A stretch of 64,000 nt of DNA from Photobacterium phosphoreum (GTDB lineage Bacteria > Pseudomonadota > Gammaproteobacteria > Enterobacterales > Vibrionaceae): the NCBI RefSeq assembly GCF_002954725.1, contig NZ_MSCQ01000001.1, positions 2,418,788 to 2,482,787 of the forward strand. The letters run 5' to 3'. Both the position numbers and the translations under genes were made by a program. How positions within the stretch are numbered: the first letter of the stretch is position 1; the number at the start of each line of letters is the position of its first letter. Below, in pieces: positions 49,643 through 61,075 of the stretch. The notes beneath the pieces are model-generated. The model saw only the letters and a list, made by a program, of their open reading frames with translations, made no database searches and had not been told where the DNA came from.

Positions 49643-52471
49643 ATGGATTACATCGAAGTACAGGGTGCCCGCACCCATAATCTCAAAAACATCAATATTT
49701 CCATTCCTCGCGACAAGCTCGTTGTTATCACCGGCTTATCGGGGTCAGGAAAATCATCTTTAGCCTTTGATACGTTATATGCCGAAGGTCAACGCCGCTA
49801 TGTCGAATCACTATCGGCTTATGCTCGTCAATTTCTATCATTAATGGAAAAGCCCGATGTTGACCATATTGAAGGCTTATCTCCTGCCATTTCAATTGAA
49901 CAAAAATCAACCTCGCATAATCCTCGATCTACAGTTGGCACCATCACTGAAATTTATGACTATTTACGCTTACTCTATGCGCGTGTAGGTGAACCTCGTT
50001 GCCCGACTCATAACGCGCCTCTTGCAGCCCAAACTGTTAGTCAAATGGTTGATCAAGTACTCGCCATGGATGAAGGCAGCAAATTAATGTTGCTCGCGCC
50101 AATAGTCAAAGAGCGCAAAGGTGAACATGTAAAAACCCTCGCCAACCTTGCCGCTCAAGGTTACATTCGCGCTCGTATTGACGGTGAAGTGTGTGATCTT
50201 TCCGATCCACCAACATTAGAACTCCATAAGAAACACACCATTGAAGTGGTCGTTGATCGTATTAAAGTCCGCAATGATCTCCAGCTACGCTTAGCTGAAT
50301 CATTTGAAACTGCGCTTGAGTTATCCGGTGGTACGGTGATTATTGCCCCAATGATAGCTGATGAATTACCAGAGCAGGTCTTTTCAGCTAACTTTGCTTG
50401 CCCGCAGTGTGGCTATAGCATGCAAGAGCTTGAGCCGCGATTGTTCTCATTCAATAACCCTGCTGGCGCATGTGGCACCTGTGATGGGTTAGGGGTTCAG
50501 CAATATTTTGATTCTGAACGTGTGCTACAAAATGGCGAACTTAGTTTAGCCGGTGGTGCTATTCGCGGCTGGGATAAACGTAACTTTTATTACTTTCAAA
50601 TGCTCAAGTCACTGGCAGAGCATTTTAAATTTGATATTGAAGCCCCTTTCGATACGCTACCTAAAAAAATTAAAACTGTGATCCTCAGTGGCTCTGGCAC
50701 CACAGATATAGAATTTAAATATATTAATGATCGCGGTGATATTACCGTTCGTCGGCATCCCTTCGAAGGTATTTTAAATAATATGGAGCGCCGTTATCAC
50801 GAAACTGAATCGAATTCTGTTCGTGAAGAATTAGCTAAATTTGTCTCAACCAAACCTTGTGCTAGTTGCCATGGGTCACGGTTACGCCAAGAAGCACGCC
50901 ATGTCTTTATCGGTGAAACGAATCTGCCTCACATCTGTGAGATGAGTATCAATGAAGCATTTACTTTCTTTGATAAGTTGGCATTAACGGGTCAACGGGC
51001 GCAAATTGCCGCCAAAATATTAAAAGAAATTAATGAGCGCTTAAGTTTCTTAGTCAATGTTGGGCTCAATTACCTCAGCCTATCTCGCAGTGCCGATACT
51101 CTCTCCGGTGGTGAAGCGCAGCGTATTCGACTTGCTAGCCAAATTGGTGCTGGTTTAATGGGGGTGATGTATGTGCTTGATGAACCTTCGATTGGCCTCC
51201 ATCAGCGTGATAACGAACGCTTACTCAAAACCCTGATCCACCTGCGTGATCTGGGAAATACAGTGATTGTGGTGGAACATGATGAAGACGCAATTCGCGC
51301 TGCTGATTATGTAATCGATATCGGCCCAGGTGCAGGTGTCCATGGCGGTGAAATTATTGCAGAGGGCACGATTAAAGATATTTTAAAGTCCAAAAAATCG
51401 TTAACTGGTCAATATCTTAGCGGTAAAAAATCAATCGCTATTCCTGCGCAACGCGTCCCGTTTGATGCAGCCAAAACCGTCAAACTTTTAGGTGCTAGCG
51501 GCAATAATCTTAAAGACGTTAATGTCGAAATTCCAGTCGGGTTACTTACCTGTATTACCGGTGTTTCTGGATCAGGTAAATCGACCTTGATCAATGACAC
51601 TTTCTTTAAGATCGCCCACCAGCGACTCAATGGTGCAACCACCGGTACCCCAGCGCCTTATAAAGAAATTCAGAATTTAGAACATTTTGATAAAGTGATC
51701 GATATTGATCAAAGCCCGATAGGCCGTACTCCTCGTTCAAATCCTGCCACTTATACGGGTATTTTTACGCCTATTCGTGAATTATTTGCAGGTACTCAAG
51801 AGTCTCGATCTCGAGGTTATAAACCGGGTCGTTTTAGCTTTAACGTTCGTGGCGGTCGATGTGAAGCCTGCCAAGGAGATGGGGTGATTAAAGTTGAAAT
51901 GCACTTTTTACCTGACGTTTATGTGCCCTGTGATGCCTGTAAAGGAAAGCGTTATAATCGTGAAACATTAGAAGTGCGCTATAAAGGCAAAAGTATTGAT
52001 GAAGTTTTACAGCTTACTGTTGAAGATGCCCATCAATTTTTTGAACCTGTTCCAGCAATTGCAAGAAAGTTGCAGACATTAATCGATGTCGGCTTATCGT
52101 ATATTCGCCTTGGTCAAGCAGCGACAACCTTATCCGGCGGTGAAGCACAACGGGTAAAACTCGCTAAAGAATTATCTAAACGTGATACGGGTAAAACCTT
52201 ATATATTTTAGATGAGCCAACCACAGGCTTACATTTTCACGATATTCAGCAATTGTTAACGGTATTGCATAAGCTACGCGATCGCGGCAATACCATTGTG
52301 GTTATCGAACATAATCTCGATGTCATTAAAACCGCTGATTGGGTGATTGATCTTGGCCCTGAAGGCGGTAATGGTGGTGGTGAAATTATCGCGACAGGTA
52401 CCCCAGAGCAAGTAGCACTGATCGCGGGTTCCCATACAGCAAGATTTCTTAAACCATTACTCAACATTTAA
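49643..52471 (+). CDS. uvrA: UvrA, excinuclease ABC subunit A
   Basis: 942 residues from the ATG at 49643, near E. coli UvrA; a GTG at 49634 would add three. Two ABC halves: Walker [10 protein letters not shown] near residue 33 and GVSGSGKST in the second half, each with signature LSGGEAQR. Zinc sites [11 protein letters not shown]...CGTCDG and CEACQGDG...CDACKG. Damage recognition in nucleotide excision repair with UvrB. Starts the run uvrA-pglL. Confidence 0.97.
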   Translation: MDYIEVQGARTHNLKNINISIPRDKLVVITGLSGSGKSSLAFDTLYAEGQRRYVESLSAYARQFLSLMEKPDVDHIEGLSPAISIEQKSTSHNPRSTVGTITEIYDYLRLLYARVGEPRCPTHNAPLAAQTVSQMVDQVLAMDEGSKLMLLAPIVKERKGEHVKTLANLAAQGYIRARIDGEVCDLSDPPTLELHKKHTIEVVVDRIKVRNDLQLRLAESFETALELSGGTVIIAPMIADELPEQVFSANFACPQCGYSMQELEPRLFSFNNPAGACGTCDGLGVQQYFDSERVLQNGELSLAGGAIRGWDKRNFYYFQMLKSLAEHFKFDIEAPFDTLPKKIKTVILSGSGTTDIEFKYINDRGDITVRRHPFEGILNNMERRYHETESNSVREELAKFVSTKPCASCHGSRLRQEARHVFIGETNLPHICEMSINEAFTFFDKLALTGQRAQIAAKILKEINERLSFLVNVGLNYLSLSRSADTLSGGEAQRIRLASQIGAGLMGVMYVLDEPSIGLHQRDNERLLKTLIHLRDLGNTVIVVEHDEDAIRAADYVIDIGPGAGVHGGEIIAEGTIKDILKSKKSLTGQYLSGKKSIAIPAQRVPFDAAKTVKLLGASGNNLKDVNVEIPVGLLTCITGVSGSGKSTLINDTFFKIAHQRLNGATTGTPAPYKEIQNLEHFDKVIDIDQSPIGRTPRSNPATYTGIFTPIRELFAGTQESRSRGYKPGRFSFNVRGGRCEACQGDGVIKVEMHFLPDVYVPCDACKGKRYNRETLEVRYKGKSIDEVLQLTVEDAHQFFEPVPAIARKLQTLIDVGLSYIRLGQAATTLSGGEAQRVKLAKELSKRDTGKTLYILDEPTTGLHFHDIQQLLTVLHKLRDRGNTIVVIEHNLDVIKTADWVIDLGPEGGNGGGEIIATGTPEQVALIAGSHTARFLKPLLNI

Positions 52472-52535
52472 TTGTAAGCCTAATCAAGCAGGTTGACATT
52501 GGTCAGCCTGTTTGCTTTTTCACTCAGGACTCACC

Positions 52536-54281
52536 ATGACAGTGTTACAACTTCAAGGTACAAAATTAGAACAGAAACGGATTTCTAAGCCTTTACCTTT
52601 AGTGCGTTTTTTCTTAGCCAGTGTTGGCGTATTTTTTATCGTTGCAATGCATTATTTTCAGCATAATCCTGGCGGTTCAGGGCTTGAATTATCTTTTAAT
52701 GCCAGTGCATGGATCCCCTTTAGTTTTGCGATCAGTTGTGGTCTATTAGAAATTTGTCGTCAAAAAGTATGGCGTTATTCTCGTATGACGCTAATTTTAT
52801 TTAGCAGCTGTGTCTTATTATCGTTACCGGTGTTTTACGCTGACGCTGATGGCTTTGCTGTTTTAAACCGCTTGCTTACTCTCTGGGCTGGGTTTTTATT
52901 TTTCATCAGCTTACAACAATTTGTTTTTACTCATAGCCAACGCCAACGATTACTGTGGTTTATTACCATCGCGGTATTAATTGAAGCGATATTTGGCTGG
53001 TATCAATTTTTATGCTTACCAACCAATAATAGTTTTGGTTATGACACTATTGCCAACCGCCCCTATGGTATTTTCCAACAACCGAATGTAATGGCGAGTT
53101 TCTTAGCAACAGGGCTGGTTATCGCCGCTTATCTATTAGCTCGCTTACCGCGTTATCGTGGTAAATGGGCATGGCAACACCTGATCTTACTCGCGGTTCC
53201 GATATTAACCATTCCACTACTGGTGGTACTTAACTCGCGCACGGGTTGGTTGGGCGCAAGCATTGGCTCATTATTAATGCTGCCTTATTTGTATCGCTTT
53301 GCGGCTAAATATCAACAGCGAATGTGGGGCCTGATGCTGCTATTAGCCCTTGCATTAGCGTGGCAAGTCAGTAGCACCACCGACAGCTCATTTTCACAAG
53401 ATGTTCGTGTCACATTAGATAGTCCGCGAGAAATACATATACCACAAGCTTATGACATGTTTACCACTAAACCATTAACCGGTTATGGTTATGGCAAATT
53501 TGAAGTGACCTATATTACTCAAACCGCACTGTGGCACCAGCAGAATCCGCAACAATACCCAGCAGGTGTTGCGAGTTTAGATCATCCCCATAATGAATTA
53601 CTTTATTGGGCTGCAGAAGGTGGAGTGATACCATTACTCGGGTTAATGTTGGCAGCTTTGATTGTACTGATTAGTATTAAAAAAGCCCCCAATGGTACTC
53701 AATTAGCCTTAGTAGGATTATTTTTTCCAATAGTGTTACATACTCAACTTGAATACCCGTTTTATCACTCACTAGCGCATTGGATCATATTTATTATTCT
53801 GATCTTTTGGGTTGATAACCTCACCACCAAGTATCATCGTTACCAAAATCAGTATGTACTTGCCCTTAAAGTTAGCGCGATCGCACTACCAATTATGATC
53901 AGCAGTTTTATGATCACCACTTTATATTCAGGTTGGTTACTGACTAAATTTGAAACAACCCGTCCAGTGAATATCAACTATTTAGTCAAAGTGAATAATC
54001 CATGGGCATGGCAACATCGGTTTGAATGGGATTTGCATCTCACTCAACTACAACTTGGCATCGCCACCGATAAACCACAACTGGTTGCTGATTATATTCG
54101 TTGGGCTAACCAAAAAGCACAAACATGGCCACGACCGGCGTTATATCAAAACTTAGTCTTAGCATATAACGATCAAGGTAACACAGCCCAAGCTGAGCAA
54201 GTAGCCGCAGAAGCACAACAATTATTTCCGGGGATTACAACCTCAAGCGCGACAACAGCGGCAGTCTCTGCTGCGAAATAA
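52536..54281 (+). CDS. pglL: PglL-type O-oligosaccharyltransferase / O-antigen ligase family protein
   Basis: 581 residues from the ATG at 52536 (AGGA six bases upstream). About 11-13 membrane segments. Wzy_C domain with the conserved loop LDHPHNELLYWAAEGG and the PglL phrase NRPYGIFQQPNVMASFLATG. A C-terminal soluble part follows the last helix. The V. cholerae protein at this position was reported as an O-oligosaccharyltransferase that can glycosylate proteins; the O-antigen ligase WaaL shares the fold, so substrate is not certain. 64 bases after uvrA, no terminator. Confidence 0.85.
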   Translation: MTVLQLQGTKLEQKRISKPLPLVRFFLASVGVFFIVAMHYFQHNPGGSGLELSFNASAWIPFSFAISCGLLEICRQKVWRYSRMTLILFSSCVLLSLPVFYADADGFAVLNRLLTLWAGFLFFISLQQFVFTHSQRQRLLWFITIAVLIEAIFGWYQFLCLPTNNSFGYDTIANRPYGIFQQPNVMASFLATGLVIAAYLLARLPRYRGKWAWQHLILLAVPILTIPLLVVLNSRTGWLGASIGSLLMLPYLYRFAAKYQQRMWGLMLLLALALAWQVSSTTDSSFSQDVRVTLDSPREIHIPQAYDMFTTKPLTGYGYGKFEVTYITQTALWHQQNPQQYPAGVASLDHPHNELLYWAAEGGVIPLLGLMLAALIVLISIKKAPNGTQLALVGLFFPIVLHTQLEYPFYHSLAHWIIFIILIFWVDNLTTKYHRYQNQYVLALKVSAIALPIMISSFMITTLYSGWLLTKFETTRPVNINYLVKVNNPWAWQHRFEWDLHLTQLQLGIATDKPQLVADYIRWANQKAQTWPRPALYQNLVLAYNDQGNTAQAEQVAAEAQQLFPGITTSSATTAAVSAAK

Positions 54282-54287
54282 TGACTA

Positions 54288-54325
54288 ATAACCATCAATG
54301 GTGAACGATCACCATTGATGGTTAT
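54288..54325. terminator. 17-base perfect hairpin between pglL and the aminotransferase gene
   Basis: ATAACCATCAATGGTGA (54288-54304) pairs exactly with TCACCATTGATGGTTAT (54309-54325), loop ACGA. The two genes converge here. The T tract on either side is poor, so it may be a transcript-end hairpin or a weak bidirectional terminator. Confidence 0.55.
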
Positions 54326-54333
54326 CATCAGGT

Positions 54334-55452
54334 TTATTTTAACGTACTTTCAAGGGCTTTAAGACACAAAGCAACATTTTCACTACGGGCAGCATAACCC
54401 ATCAATCCAATCCGCCATGCTTTACCTGCGAGTGTCCCCAGCCCAGCACCGATCTCAAGATTATAGCGTTCTAATAAGGTTGATCTTACTGCAGCATCAT
54501 CGACACCATCAGGAATATAAACCGCATTAAGCTGTGGTAAGCGATACGCCTCTTCAACCACAAAGCTAATTCCTAGCGCTTCAAGTCCAGTTTTTAATTC
54601 AAGATGGGCCCGCTGATGACGCTGCCATGCTTGCTCTAAACCTTCATTGTGTAACAACACTAATGCTTCATGTAATGCATATAAACTGTTCACTGGCGCG
54701 GTATGATGATAGCTACGCTTACCTTCACCGCTCCAATAACCCAGCACTAAACTTTGATCTAAAAACCAACTTTGCACTGGCGTTTTACGTTGCTGAATTT
54801 TAGCAATTGCTTGCTCGGAAAACGTTAGTGGAGACAATCCTGGCACACAAGATAAGCATTTTTGACTGCCCGAATAAACCGCATCCAATTGCCATTCATC
54901 CACCAGCAAAGGTACACCACCCAATGAAGTCACGGCATCGACAATGGTTAAACAGCCATATCTACGCGCAATTTCAGCCAAGGTTTTAGCATCAGATAGC
55001 GCCCCTGTTGAGGTTTCTGCATGTACAAACGCGACAATTTTAATTTCAGGATCGGCATGCAATGCCTGCTCAACTAAAACTGGCGAGACGGGCTCCCCCC
55101 ATGCATTATCAACCATGATTGCAATGCCACCACAGCGTTCAACGTTCTCTCGCATGCGGTCACCAAAAACACCATTACGGCAAACTAATACCTTGTCACC
55201 CGTTTCAACCAAATTAACAAAACACGCTTCCATTCCCGCACTACCCGGCGCTGATACTGCAATGGTAAATGCATTATTAGTTTGAAAAGCGTATTGCAGC
55301 AACTGTTTAAGTTCATCCATCATTTTAATAAATAACGGATCAAGATGACCAATTGTCGGACGGCTTAGCGCTTGCAATACTTGCGGATAGATATCAGAAG
55401 GTCCTGGTCCCATAAGTGTTCTTTGAGGGGGTATAAAACTGGTGATAGGCAT
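54334..55452 (-). CDS. Class V pyridoxal-phosphate aminotransferase (AGXT/serine-glyoxylate type)
   Basis: 372 residues. Fold-type I PLP enzyme; the Schiff-base lysine is in VYSGSQKCLSCVPGLSPLTFS (residue 198 region) and TIVDAVTSLGGVPL carries the cofactor-binding Asp. GPGPSDIYPQVLQAL at the N-terminus is typical of alanine/serine-glyoxylate aminotransferases. Physiological donor is not determined; (S)-ureidoglycine-type activity is also possible in this family. ATG with GGAG eight bases upstream. Stands between pglL and lysC, divergent from lysC. Confidence 0.87.
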   Translation of the reverse strand: MPITSFIPPQRTLMGPGPSDIYPQVLQALSRPTIGHLDPLFIKMMDELKQLLQYAFQTNNAFTIAVSAPGSAGMEACFVNLVETGDKVLVCRNGVFGDRMRENVERCGGIAIMVDNAWGEPVSPVLVEQALHADPEIKIVAFVHAETSTGALSDAKTLAEIARRYGCLTIVDAVTSLGGVPLLVDEWQLDAVYSGSQKCLSCVPGLSPLTFSEQAIAKIQQRKTPVQSWFLDQSLVLGYWSGEGKRSYHHTAPVNSLYALHEALVLLHNEGLEQAWQRHQRAHLELKTGLEALGISFVVEEAYRLPQLNAVYIPDGVDDAAVRSTLLERYNLEIGAGLGTLAGKAWRIGLMGYAARSENVALCLKALESTLK

Positions 55453-55470
55453 AGATTCAACTCCATTAAA

Positions 55471-55485
55471 TCATGATTATTATCA
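55471..55485 (-). promoter_or_regulatory. Fur-box-like motif upstream of the aminotransferase gene
   Basis: On the minus strand TGATAAT-A-ATCATGA resembles the Fur 7-1-7 box (TGATAAT-n-ATTATCA), differing at two arm positions. It lies 19-33 bases before the ATG, where a bound repressor would block transcription. No iron link is known for this gene, so it is a candidate only. Confidence 0.3.
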
Positions 55486-55611
55486 ATACGTGATGGACAG
55501 TTAATTGTTATTACAGAGTATTAGAGCAACGCTAAAGCTGCAAGTAACCAACCAAAATCCTGCTAGTTATGCATACTTTTTATTAACTATTGAGAAATCA
55601 TCATTTAACAA

Positions 55612-55639
55612 TTGACAACTAAGGGCGATTTCCTATTCA
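55612..55639 (+). promoter_or_regulatory. Candidate sigma-70 promoter for lysC
   Basis: Perfect TTGACA at 55612-55617; a 16-base spacer gives TATTCA at 55634-55639. The start point would be near 55646, about 125 bases before the lysC ATG. Confidence 0.5.
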
Positions 55640-55640
55640 A

Positions 55641-55770
55641 TAACAACAGTGTTTATTCACTACAGAAGAGGTGCGTTACTGCCTATTACCTCCTCGACAA
55701 TGGACGTCGGGAATTCTTCCGAAGCAAAGCATTTACCTTGCACTATTTACAAGAAAGGGAGAACACCGTA
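55641..55770 (+). other. lysC leader, with a possible remnant of a lysine riboswitch
   Basis: The segment contains AGAAGAGGTGCGTTAC (about 55664-55679), close to the conserved opening of lysine riboswitches (E. coli lysC leader: AGAAGAGGCGCGTTGC). After it the match stops, and the ~125-base leader is too short for the ~170-base aptamer. GAGGT can pair with ACCTC, and TCGG with CCGA, so small hairpins remain possible. No leader peptide is evident. Confidence 0.3.
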
Positions 55771-57144
55771 ATGAGCATGATTCCACCCCCTACAGTAACC
55801 CCATTGGTTGTGGCTAAATTCGGCGGCACCAGTGTCGCTGACTATCCAGCAATGTGCCGCAGTGCCGAGATCGTTATCGCAAATCCAAACACCAAAATAG
55901 TGCTTATTAGTGCCTGTTCTGGGGTGACTAATTTACTGGTCGCATTATCCAATGGCATCACCGATACCACCTCACGCCAGCAACATTTACAGCAATTAAC
56001 CGATACTCACCAACAAATACTGAATCAACTACAGCACCCACACACAGTTAGTGGTGCTATTTACGCATTATTCGATGATATTGCATCAGCTGCTGCACAA
56101 GCAGCAATTGCATCATCACCCCAACTCACCGATCAACTGGTCAGTCATGGCGAGCTATTATCAACCTATCTGTTTAATCAAATTTTAATCGAAATGAATG
56201 CCGCCGCGATTCGGTTTGATATTCGTGAGGTTATGCGTACAGATGATCAATTTGGCAAAGCGATTCCACAGCCAAAGCTTATCCGTCAATTAGCTCAACA
56301 ACATTTAATTCCACAACTGACAACCCATATTTTGGTCTCACAAGGTTTTATCGGCAGAGATGGCCAAGGCAATACCACCACTCTAGGTCGAGGAGGAAGT
56401 GATTACAGCGCCGCATTAATTGCAGAAGCCGTTGATGCGACCACGTTAGAGATCTGGACTGATGTCCCCGGCATGTACACCACCGATCCACGTATTACCG
56501 CCGCCGCTAAACCAATTAAAGAAATCAGCTTTAGTGAGGCCTCTGAAATGGCTAACTTTGGTGCCAAAATCCTCCATCCATCAACATTGGTACCTGCGGT
56601 TCGCCACCAAATTCCAGTCTTTGTTGGCTCATCAAAAGATCCCCAACAAGGCGGAACTTGGATTCGAAAAACCGTTGATCAAGCGCCACTATTTCGAGCA
56701 TTGGCACTGCGTGGTAACCAAACTATGGTGACCTTAACCAGTCTCAATATGTTTCAGGCTTATGGATTTTTAGCTGAAGTGTTTCGTATTTTGGCTGAAC
56801 ATAAAATCTCGGTCGATTTAATTACCACCTCCGAAGTCAGCGTTTCATTAACCCTTGATCAAACCGATACTGGCGGCGGTGCACCGACATTACCCTTAGC
56901 CGCCGTTGAACAACTCAATCAATTATGCCGCGTCGATATTGAACAAGGTTTGTCGTTAGTGGCATTGATTGGGAATCATATGAGTGACAGTAAAGGCTCA
57001 GCCAAACATATCTTTGGTGCGCTTGATGCATATAATTTACGTCTCATTTGCTATGGTGCTAGTCCGCATAATCTGTGCTTCTTAGTCAATGAAGCCGATG
57101 CAAAATCAGTGGTTACAACACTTCATCAGCAACTATTAGAATAA
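55771..57144 (+). CDS. lysC: LysC, lysine-sensitive aspartokinase (type III)
   Basis: 457 residues from the ATG at 55771, which has GGGAG upstream. The frame is open 53 codons further up, but this is leader. Kinase domain with VAKFGGTSVADYPAM at the N-terminus and EISFSEASEMANFGAKILHPSTLVP; C-terminal ACT domains (about 300-457) with VDLITTSEVSVSLTLD. Makes aspartyl phosphate, the entry to lysine, methionine and threonine synthesis. Single-function enzyme, like E. coli LysC. Terminator follows. Confidence 0.94.
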   Translation: MSMIPPPTVTPLVVAKFGGTSVADYPAMCRSAEIVIANPNTKIVLISACSGVTNLLVALSNGITDTTSRQQHLQQLTDTHQQILNQLQHPHTVSGAIYALFDDIASAAAQAAIASSPQLTDQLVSHGELLSTYLFNQILIEMNAAAIRFDIREVMRTDDQFGKAIPQPKLIRQLAQQHLIPQLTTHILVSQGFIGRDGQGNTTTLGRGGSDYSAALIAEAVDATTLEIWTDVPGMYTTDPRITAAAKPIKEISFSEASEMANFGAKILHPSTLVPAVRHQIPVFVGSSKDPQQGGTWIRKTVDQAPLFRALALRGNQTMVTLTSLNMFQAYGFLAEVFRILAEHKISVDLITTSEVSVSLTLDQTDTGGGAPTLPLAAVEQLNQLCRVDIEQGLSLVALIGNHMSDSKGSAKHIFGALDAYNLRLICYGASPHNLCFLVNEADAKSVVTTLHQQLLE

Positions 57145-57176
57145 TCACTATCAGCACCAACAAGAAAAAAAGACCC

Positions 57177-57205
57177 AAAAAAGGCGCAATATTTGCGCCT
57201 TTTTT
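57177..57205. terminator. Bidirectional intrinsic terminator, lysC / metH
   Basis: Stem of 13 bases (57177-57189 and 57193-57205), loop TAT, GC core GGCGCAA with A and T tracts on the two outsides. Terminates lysC on plus and metH on minus (stop at 57223). Confidence 0.92.
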
Positions 57206-57222
57206 ATTTCAACCCAATATTT

Positions 57223-60200
57223 TTATGACAAATTAGGCCCTAACCACTTTTCAGCTTCAGTCAAATCCCAACCTTTGCGATCAGCATAACTTTCCAACTG
57301 ATCTTGTTGGATCTGCGCTACCGCAAAATAGCGCGCATCTGGATGTGAAAAATACCACCCCGATACCGCTGCACCCGGCCACATCGCATAGCTCTCGGTC
57401 AGTACCATCCCTGTATTGGCTTCAGCATCCAATAACTGCCAAATAGCCCCTTTTTCAGTATGTTCAGGACAAGCAGCATAACCAGGAGCCGGACGAATAC
57501 CCTGATATTTTTCACGGATCAAATCATCATTACTGAGATCTTCATCCGCTGCATAGCCCCAAATTTGTTTACGTACCATTTGGTGCATGCATTCAGCAAA
57601 CGCTTCTGCTAATCGATCCGCCACCGCTTGAACCATGATCGCGTTATAATCATCACCCTGCGCTTTAAACTGATCAGCAATGTCATATTCACCAATACCA
57701 CCAGTTACAGCGAACGCACCAATCCAGTCGGCTTTACCACTTTCTTTAGGGGCTATGTAATCAGACAAACAATAATTAGGGCCCTTCGGCTTCTTGGTTT
57801 GTTGACGTAAGCCATGCAGTACCGTTAATACTTCTGTGCGGGTTTCATCAGTGTAAACCTCAATATCATCACCAATATTATTAGCAGGGAATAAGCCACA
57901 CACTCCATTGGCTTTGATCATCCCTGTCAGTTCAATATCATCGAGGATCTGATTTGCATCTGCAAACAACTTAGTCGCTTCAACCCCCACCACTTCATGG
58001 CGTAAAATCGTTGGATATTTCCCACTTAATGACCAAGTCATGAAAAATGGCGTCCAATCGATATATTGGCGTAATTTAGCAACCGGAAAATCAGTAAAAG
58101 TATGTACACCTGCTTTTCTAGGGGCTGGCGGCGTGTAATTATCCCAATCAAGGACAACAGCATTCGCTCGAGCCTGATCAAGAGAGACTGGAGGCGTTCG
58201 TGGCTTTTTACGCGCATGTTGTTCACGCACAATGTCATACTCTGCCGCTAACCGCTCGACAAAGGCCGGTTTTTGTTGTTCAGACAATAACGCGGAACAG
58301 ACACCTACCGCCCGTGAGGCATTGGATACATACACCACTGGCTGTTGATAGTTTTGTTCAATTTTAACCGCGGTATGTGCTTTTGAGGTAGTAGCACCAC
58401 CAATCAATAATGGCACCTCAAAACCTCGGCGCTGCATTTCTTTAGCGACATATACCATTTCATCAAGCGAAGGGGTGATCAAACCACTCAAACCAATAAT
58501 ATCGACATTCTGTTCTTGAGCGACCTGCAAAATTTTATCGCATGACACCATTACACCAAGATCAATAATTTCATAGTTATTACATTGAAGTACCACCCCA
58601 ACAATATTCTTACCAATATCGTGTACATCACCTTTTACCGTGGCTAATAAAATCTTACCGTTGGTATACCCTGCTTGTTTTTCGGCATTAATGTACGGCT
58701 CTAAATGAGCAACGGCTTGTTTCATAACCCGTGCAGATTTAACGACTTGGGGTAAAAACATCTTACCTTCACCGAACAAGTCACCAACGACATTCATCCC
58801 TGCCATCAATGGGCCTTCAATCACTTCTAATGGCTTATCCGCATTCACTCGTGCAAGTTCAGTATCCTCGACAATGAACTCAGTGATGCCTTTAACAAGT
58901 GCATGTTCTAACCGTTTTTCAACTGACCAACTGCGCCATTCTTGTAAAGTGCGATCTTCTTCAACCGCACCACTATCACGATAATTCGCAGCAATATCGA
59001 GTAGGCGATCAGTACTATCATCACGACGATTAAGTACGACATCTTCAACGGCATTACGTAATTCATCAGACAGATCATCATAAATCGCTAACTGACCGGC
59101 ATTGACGATCCCCATATCCATGCCATTTTTAAAACAGTAATATAGAAACACCGCATGGATCGCTTCTCGAACAGGGTTATTACCTCGAAATGAAAACGAC
59201 ACATTAGACACGCCGCCAGAAATCATCGCATGGGGTAAGGTACGTTTAATATCAGCAACCGCTTCAATAAAATCAACCGCATAATTATTGTGCTCTTCGA
59301 TGCCAGTGGCGATAGCAAAAATATTAGGATCGAAAATAATATCTTCCGCTGGAAAACCTACTTCATCGACCAATATATGATAAGCATTAGTACATATTTC
59401 AATTTTACGCTCGCGAGTATCAGCCTGACCCACTTCATCAAATGCCATTACAATCACCGCTGCGCCATAACGACGTAACAGCTTAGCTTGAGCAATAAAG
59501 TTCTCTTTGCCTTCTTTAAGTGAAATAGAGTTAACAATCGGTTTACCCTGAACACATTTGAGTCCAGCTTCAATAATTTCCCACTTCGATGAATCAACCA
59601 TGATCGGCACTTTGGCAATATCTGGCTCTGTTGCGCACAAATTAAGAAAACGCACCATTGCAGCCTGCGCATCCAACATGCCTTCATCCATGTTGATATC
59701 GATAATTTGCGCACCCGATTCTACTTGCTGACGGGCAACGTCTAATGCTTCATCATAAAGTTCATCTTTAATTAAGCGCTTAAAACGTGCCGAGCCGGTA
59801 ACATTGGTCCGCTCACCCACATTAACAAATAAACTTTCAGCCTCAATAGTTAGCGGTTCTAACCCCGATAATCGACACGCAATTTTAATCTCAGGTAACA
59901 CTCGAGGTTTAATATTTTTGGTAACTTGATACATCTGTCGAATATGTTCAGGCGTCGTACCACAACATCCGCCAACTAAATTTAAAAAGCCTTGCTGAGC
60001 CCATTCTTTAATATGCTCAGCCATTTCATCGGCTTCAAGATCATACTCACCAAATGCGTTAGGCAAACCCGCATTCGGGTGGGCTGATACTGCACATTCA
60101 GAAATGTGCGATAATTCAGCCACATATTGACGTAATTCATCTGGCCCTAAAGCACAATTTAAGCCAAAGGAAATCGGCTTTACATGACGTAAAGAATTAT

Positions 60201-60894
60201 AAAAAGCCTCGGTCGTTTGACCTGAAAGCGTACGACCTGAAGCATCTGTAATCGTGCCTGAAATCATCACGGGCAATTCATAGCCAAGCTCTTCAAATAC
60301 TCCCGTTACCGCAAAAGCACAGGCTTTGGCATTCAACGTATCAAAAATAGTTTCGATCAAAATAATATCGACACCACCTTTGATTAACGCGTGGGTAGAC
60401 TCGCTATAAGCAATCACCAACTCATCAAAAGTGACATTTCGAAACCCAGGATCATTAACATCAGGAGAGATTGAGCAAGTGCGATTAGTTGGGCCTAAAA
60501 CGCCGGCTACAAAACGGGGTTTATTCGGTGTTTGTGCCGTCCATTCATCTGCAGCTTCACGGGCAAGCGTGGCAGCAGCAAAATTAATTTCGGCACTGAG
60601 GCTTTCCATATCATAATCAGCCATCGCAATGGTGGTCGCATTAAAAGTATTGGTTTCTAAAATATCAGCGCCAGCTTCAAGGTACTCAAGATGAATATCT
60701 TTAATTAATTGCGGCTGAGTTAAAACTAATAGATCGTTATTACCTTTAAGATCAGCATGCCAGTCACTAAAACGTTGGCCTCGATAATCTTGCTCATCCA
60801 GTTTATAACCTTGGATCATGGTGCCCATGCCACCATCGATGATCAAAATTTGCTGTTCGAGTCGCTTATGCAGTACATCCTTATCTTTTAACAC
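57223..60894 (-). CDS. metH: MetH, cobalamin-dependent methionine synthase
   Basis: 1223 residues, near E. coli MetH. Four modules: homocysteine domain (1-330; zinc cysteines in GLNCALGP and GGCCGTT), methyltetrahydrofolate domain (about 350-640), B12 domain with cap (about 650-890; DVHDIGKN is the cobalt-ligand His motif, [13 protein letters not shown] follows), and S-adenosylmethionine reactivation domain (about 900-1223; [15 protein letters not shown]). It uses GTG as start with AAGGA nine bases upstream. A MetJ-type operator lies about 60 bases upstream. Needs cobalamin. Confidence 0.97.
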   Translation of the reverse strand: MLKDKDVLHKRLEQQILIIDGGMGTMIQGYKLDEQDYRGQRFSDWHADLKGNNDLLVLTQPQLIKDIHLEYLEAGADILETNTFNATTIAMADYDMESLSAEINFAAATLAREAADEWTAQTPNKPRFVAGVLGPTNRTCSISPDVNDPGFRNVTFDELVIAYSESTHALIKGGVDIILIETIFDTLNAKACAFAVTGVFEELGYELPVMISGTITDASGRTLSGQTTEAFYNSLRHVKPISFGLNCALGPDELRQYVAELSHISECAVSAHPNAGLPNAFGEYDLEADEMAEHIKEWAQQGFLNLVGGCCGTTPEHIRQMYQVTKNIKPRVLPEIKIACRLSGLEPLTIEAESLFVNVGERTNVTGSARFKRLIKDELYDEALDVARQQVESGAQIIDINMDEGMLDAQAAMVRFLNLCATEPDIAKVPIMVDSSKWEIIEAGLKCVQGKPIVNSISLKEGKENFIAQAKLLRRYGAAVIVMAFDEVGQADTRERKIEICTNAYHILVDEVGFPAEDIIFDPNIFAIATGIEEHNNYAVDFIEAVADIKRTLPHAMISGGVSNVSFSFRGNNPVREAIHAVFLYYCFKNGMDMGIVNAGQLAIYDDLSDELRNAVEDVVLNRRDDSTDRLLDIAANYRDSGAVEEDRTLQEWRSWSVEKRLEHALVKGITEFIVEDTELARVNADKPLEVIEGPLMAGMNVVGDLFGEGKMFLPQVVKSARVMKQAVAHLEPYINAEKQAGYTNGKILLATVKGDVHDIGKNIVGVVLQCNNYEIIDLGVMVSCDKILQVAQEQNVDIIGLSGLITPSLDEMVYVAKEMQRRGFEVPLLIGGATTSKAHTAVKIEQNYQQPVVYVSNASRAVGVCSALLSEQQKPAFVERLAAEYDIVREQHARKKPRTPPVSLDQARANAVVLDWDNYTPPAPRKAGVHTFTDFPVAKLRQYIDWTPFFMTWSLSGKYPTILRHEVVGVEATKLFADANQILDDIELTGMIKANGVCGLFPANNIGDDIEVYTDETRTEVLTVLHGLRQQTKKPKGPNYCLSDYIAPKESGKADWIGAFAVTGGIGEYDIADQFKAQGDDYNAIMVQAVADRLAEAFAECMHQMVRKQIWGYAADEDLSNDDLIREKYQGIRPAPGYAACPEHTEKGAIWQLLDAEANTGMVLTESYAMWPGAAVSGWYFSHPDARYFAVAQIQQDQLESYADRKGWDLTEAEKWLGPNLS

Positions 60895-60950
60895 TACATT
60901 ATATCCTTATAATCCATTACATCCTGATAACATCCTATCACAATTCAAAT

Positions 60951-60966
60951 AGGAATCTAGACGTCT
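60951..60966 (-). promoter_or_regulatory. MetJ operator upstream of metH
   Basis: A perfect met box AGACGTCT (60959-60966) directly adjoins AGGAATCT (60951-60958, five of eight matches). MetJ binds tandem 8-base boxes with S-adenosylmethionine. Position is 57-72 bases before the metH start codon, in the divergent region with the antiporter gene. Confidence 0.75.
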
Positions 60967-61075
60967 AAATAGAGACAATGGCAAAATAAGTTAATTAACG
61001 GTAGCCATTGCGAACTGATGGTTTTACTATTTCAAATAATTAAATTTAATCAATAACTTAATCTAGAGGTTTTGC

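Noticed and set aside
55612..55770. 53-codon in-frame extension of lysC
   Set aside because: It overlaps the TTGACA promoter and leader, while the ATG at 55771 has its own ribosome site and gives the family length.
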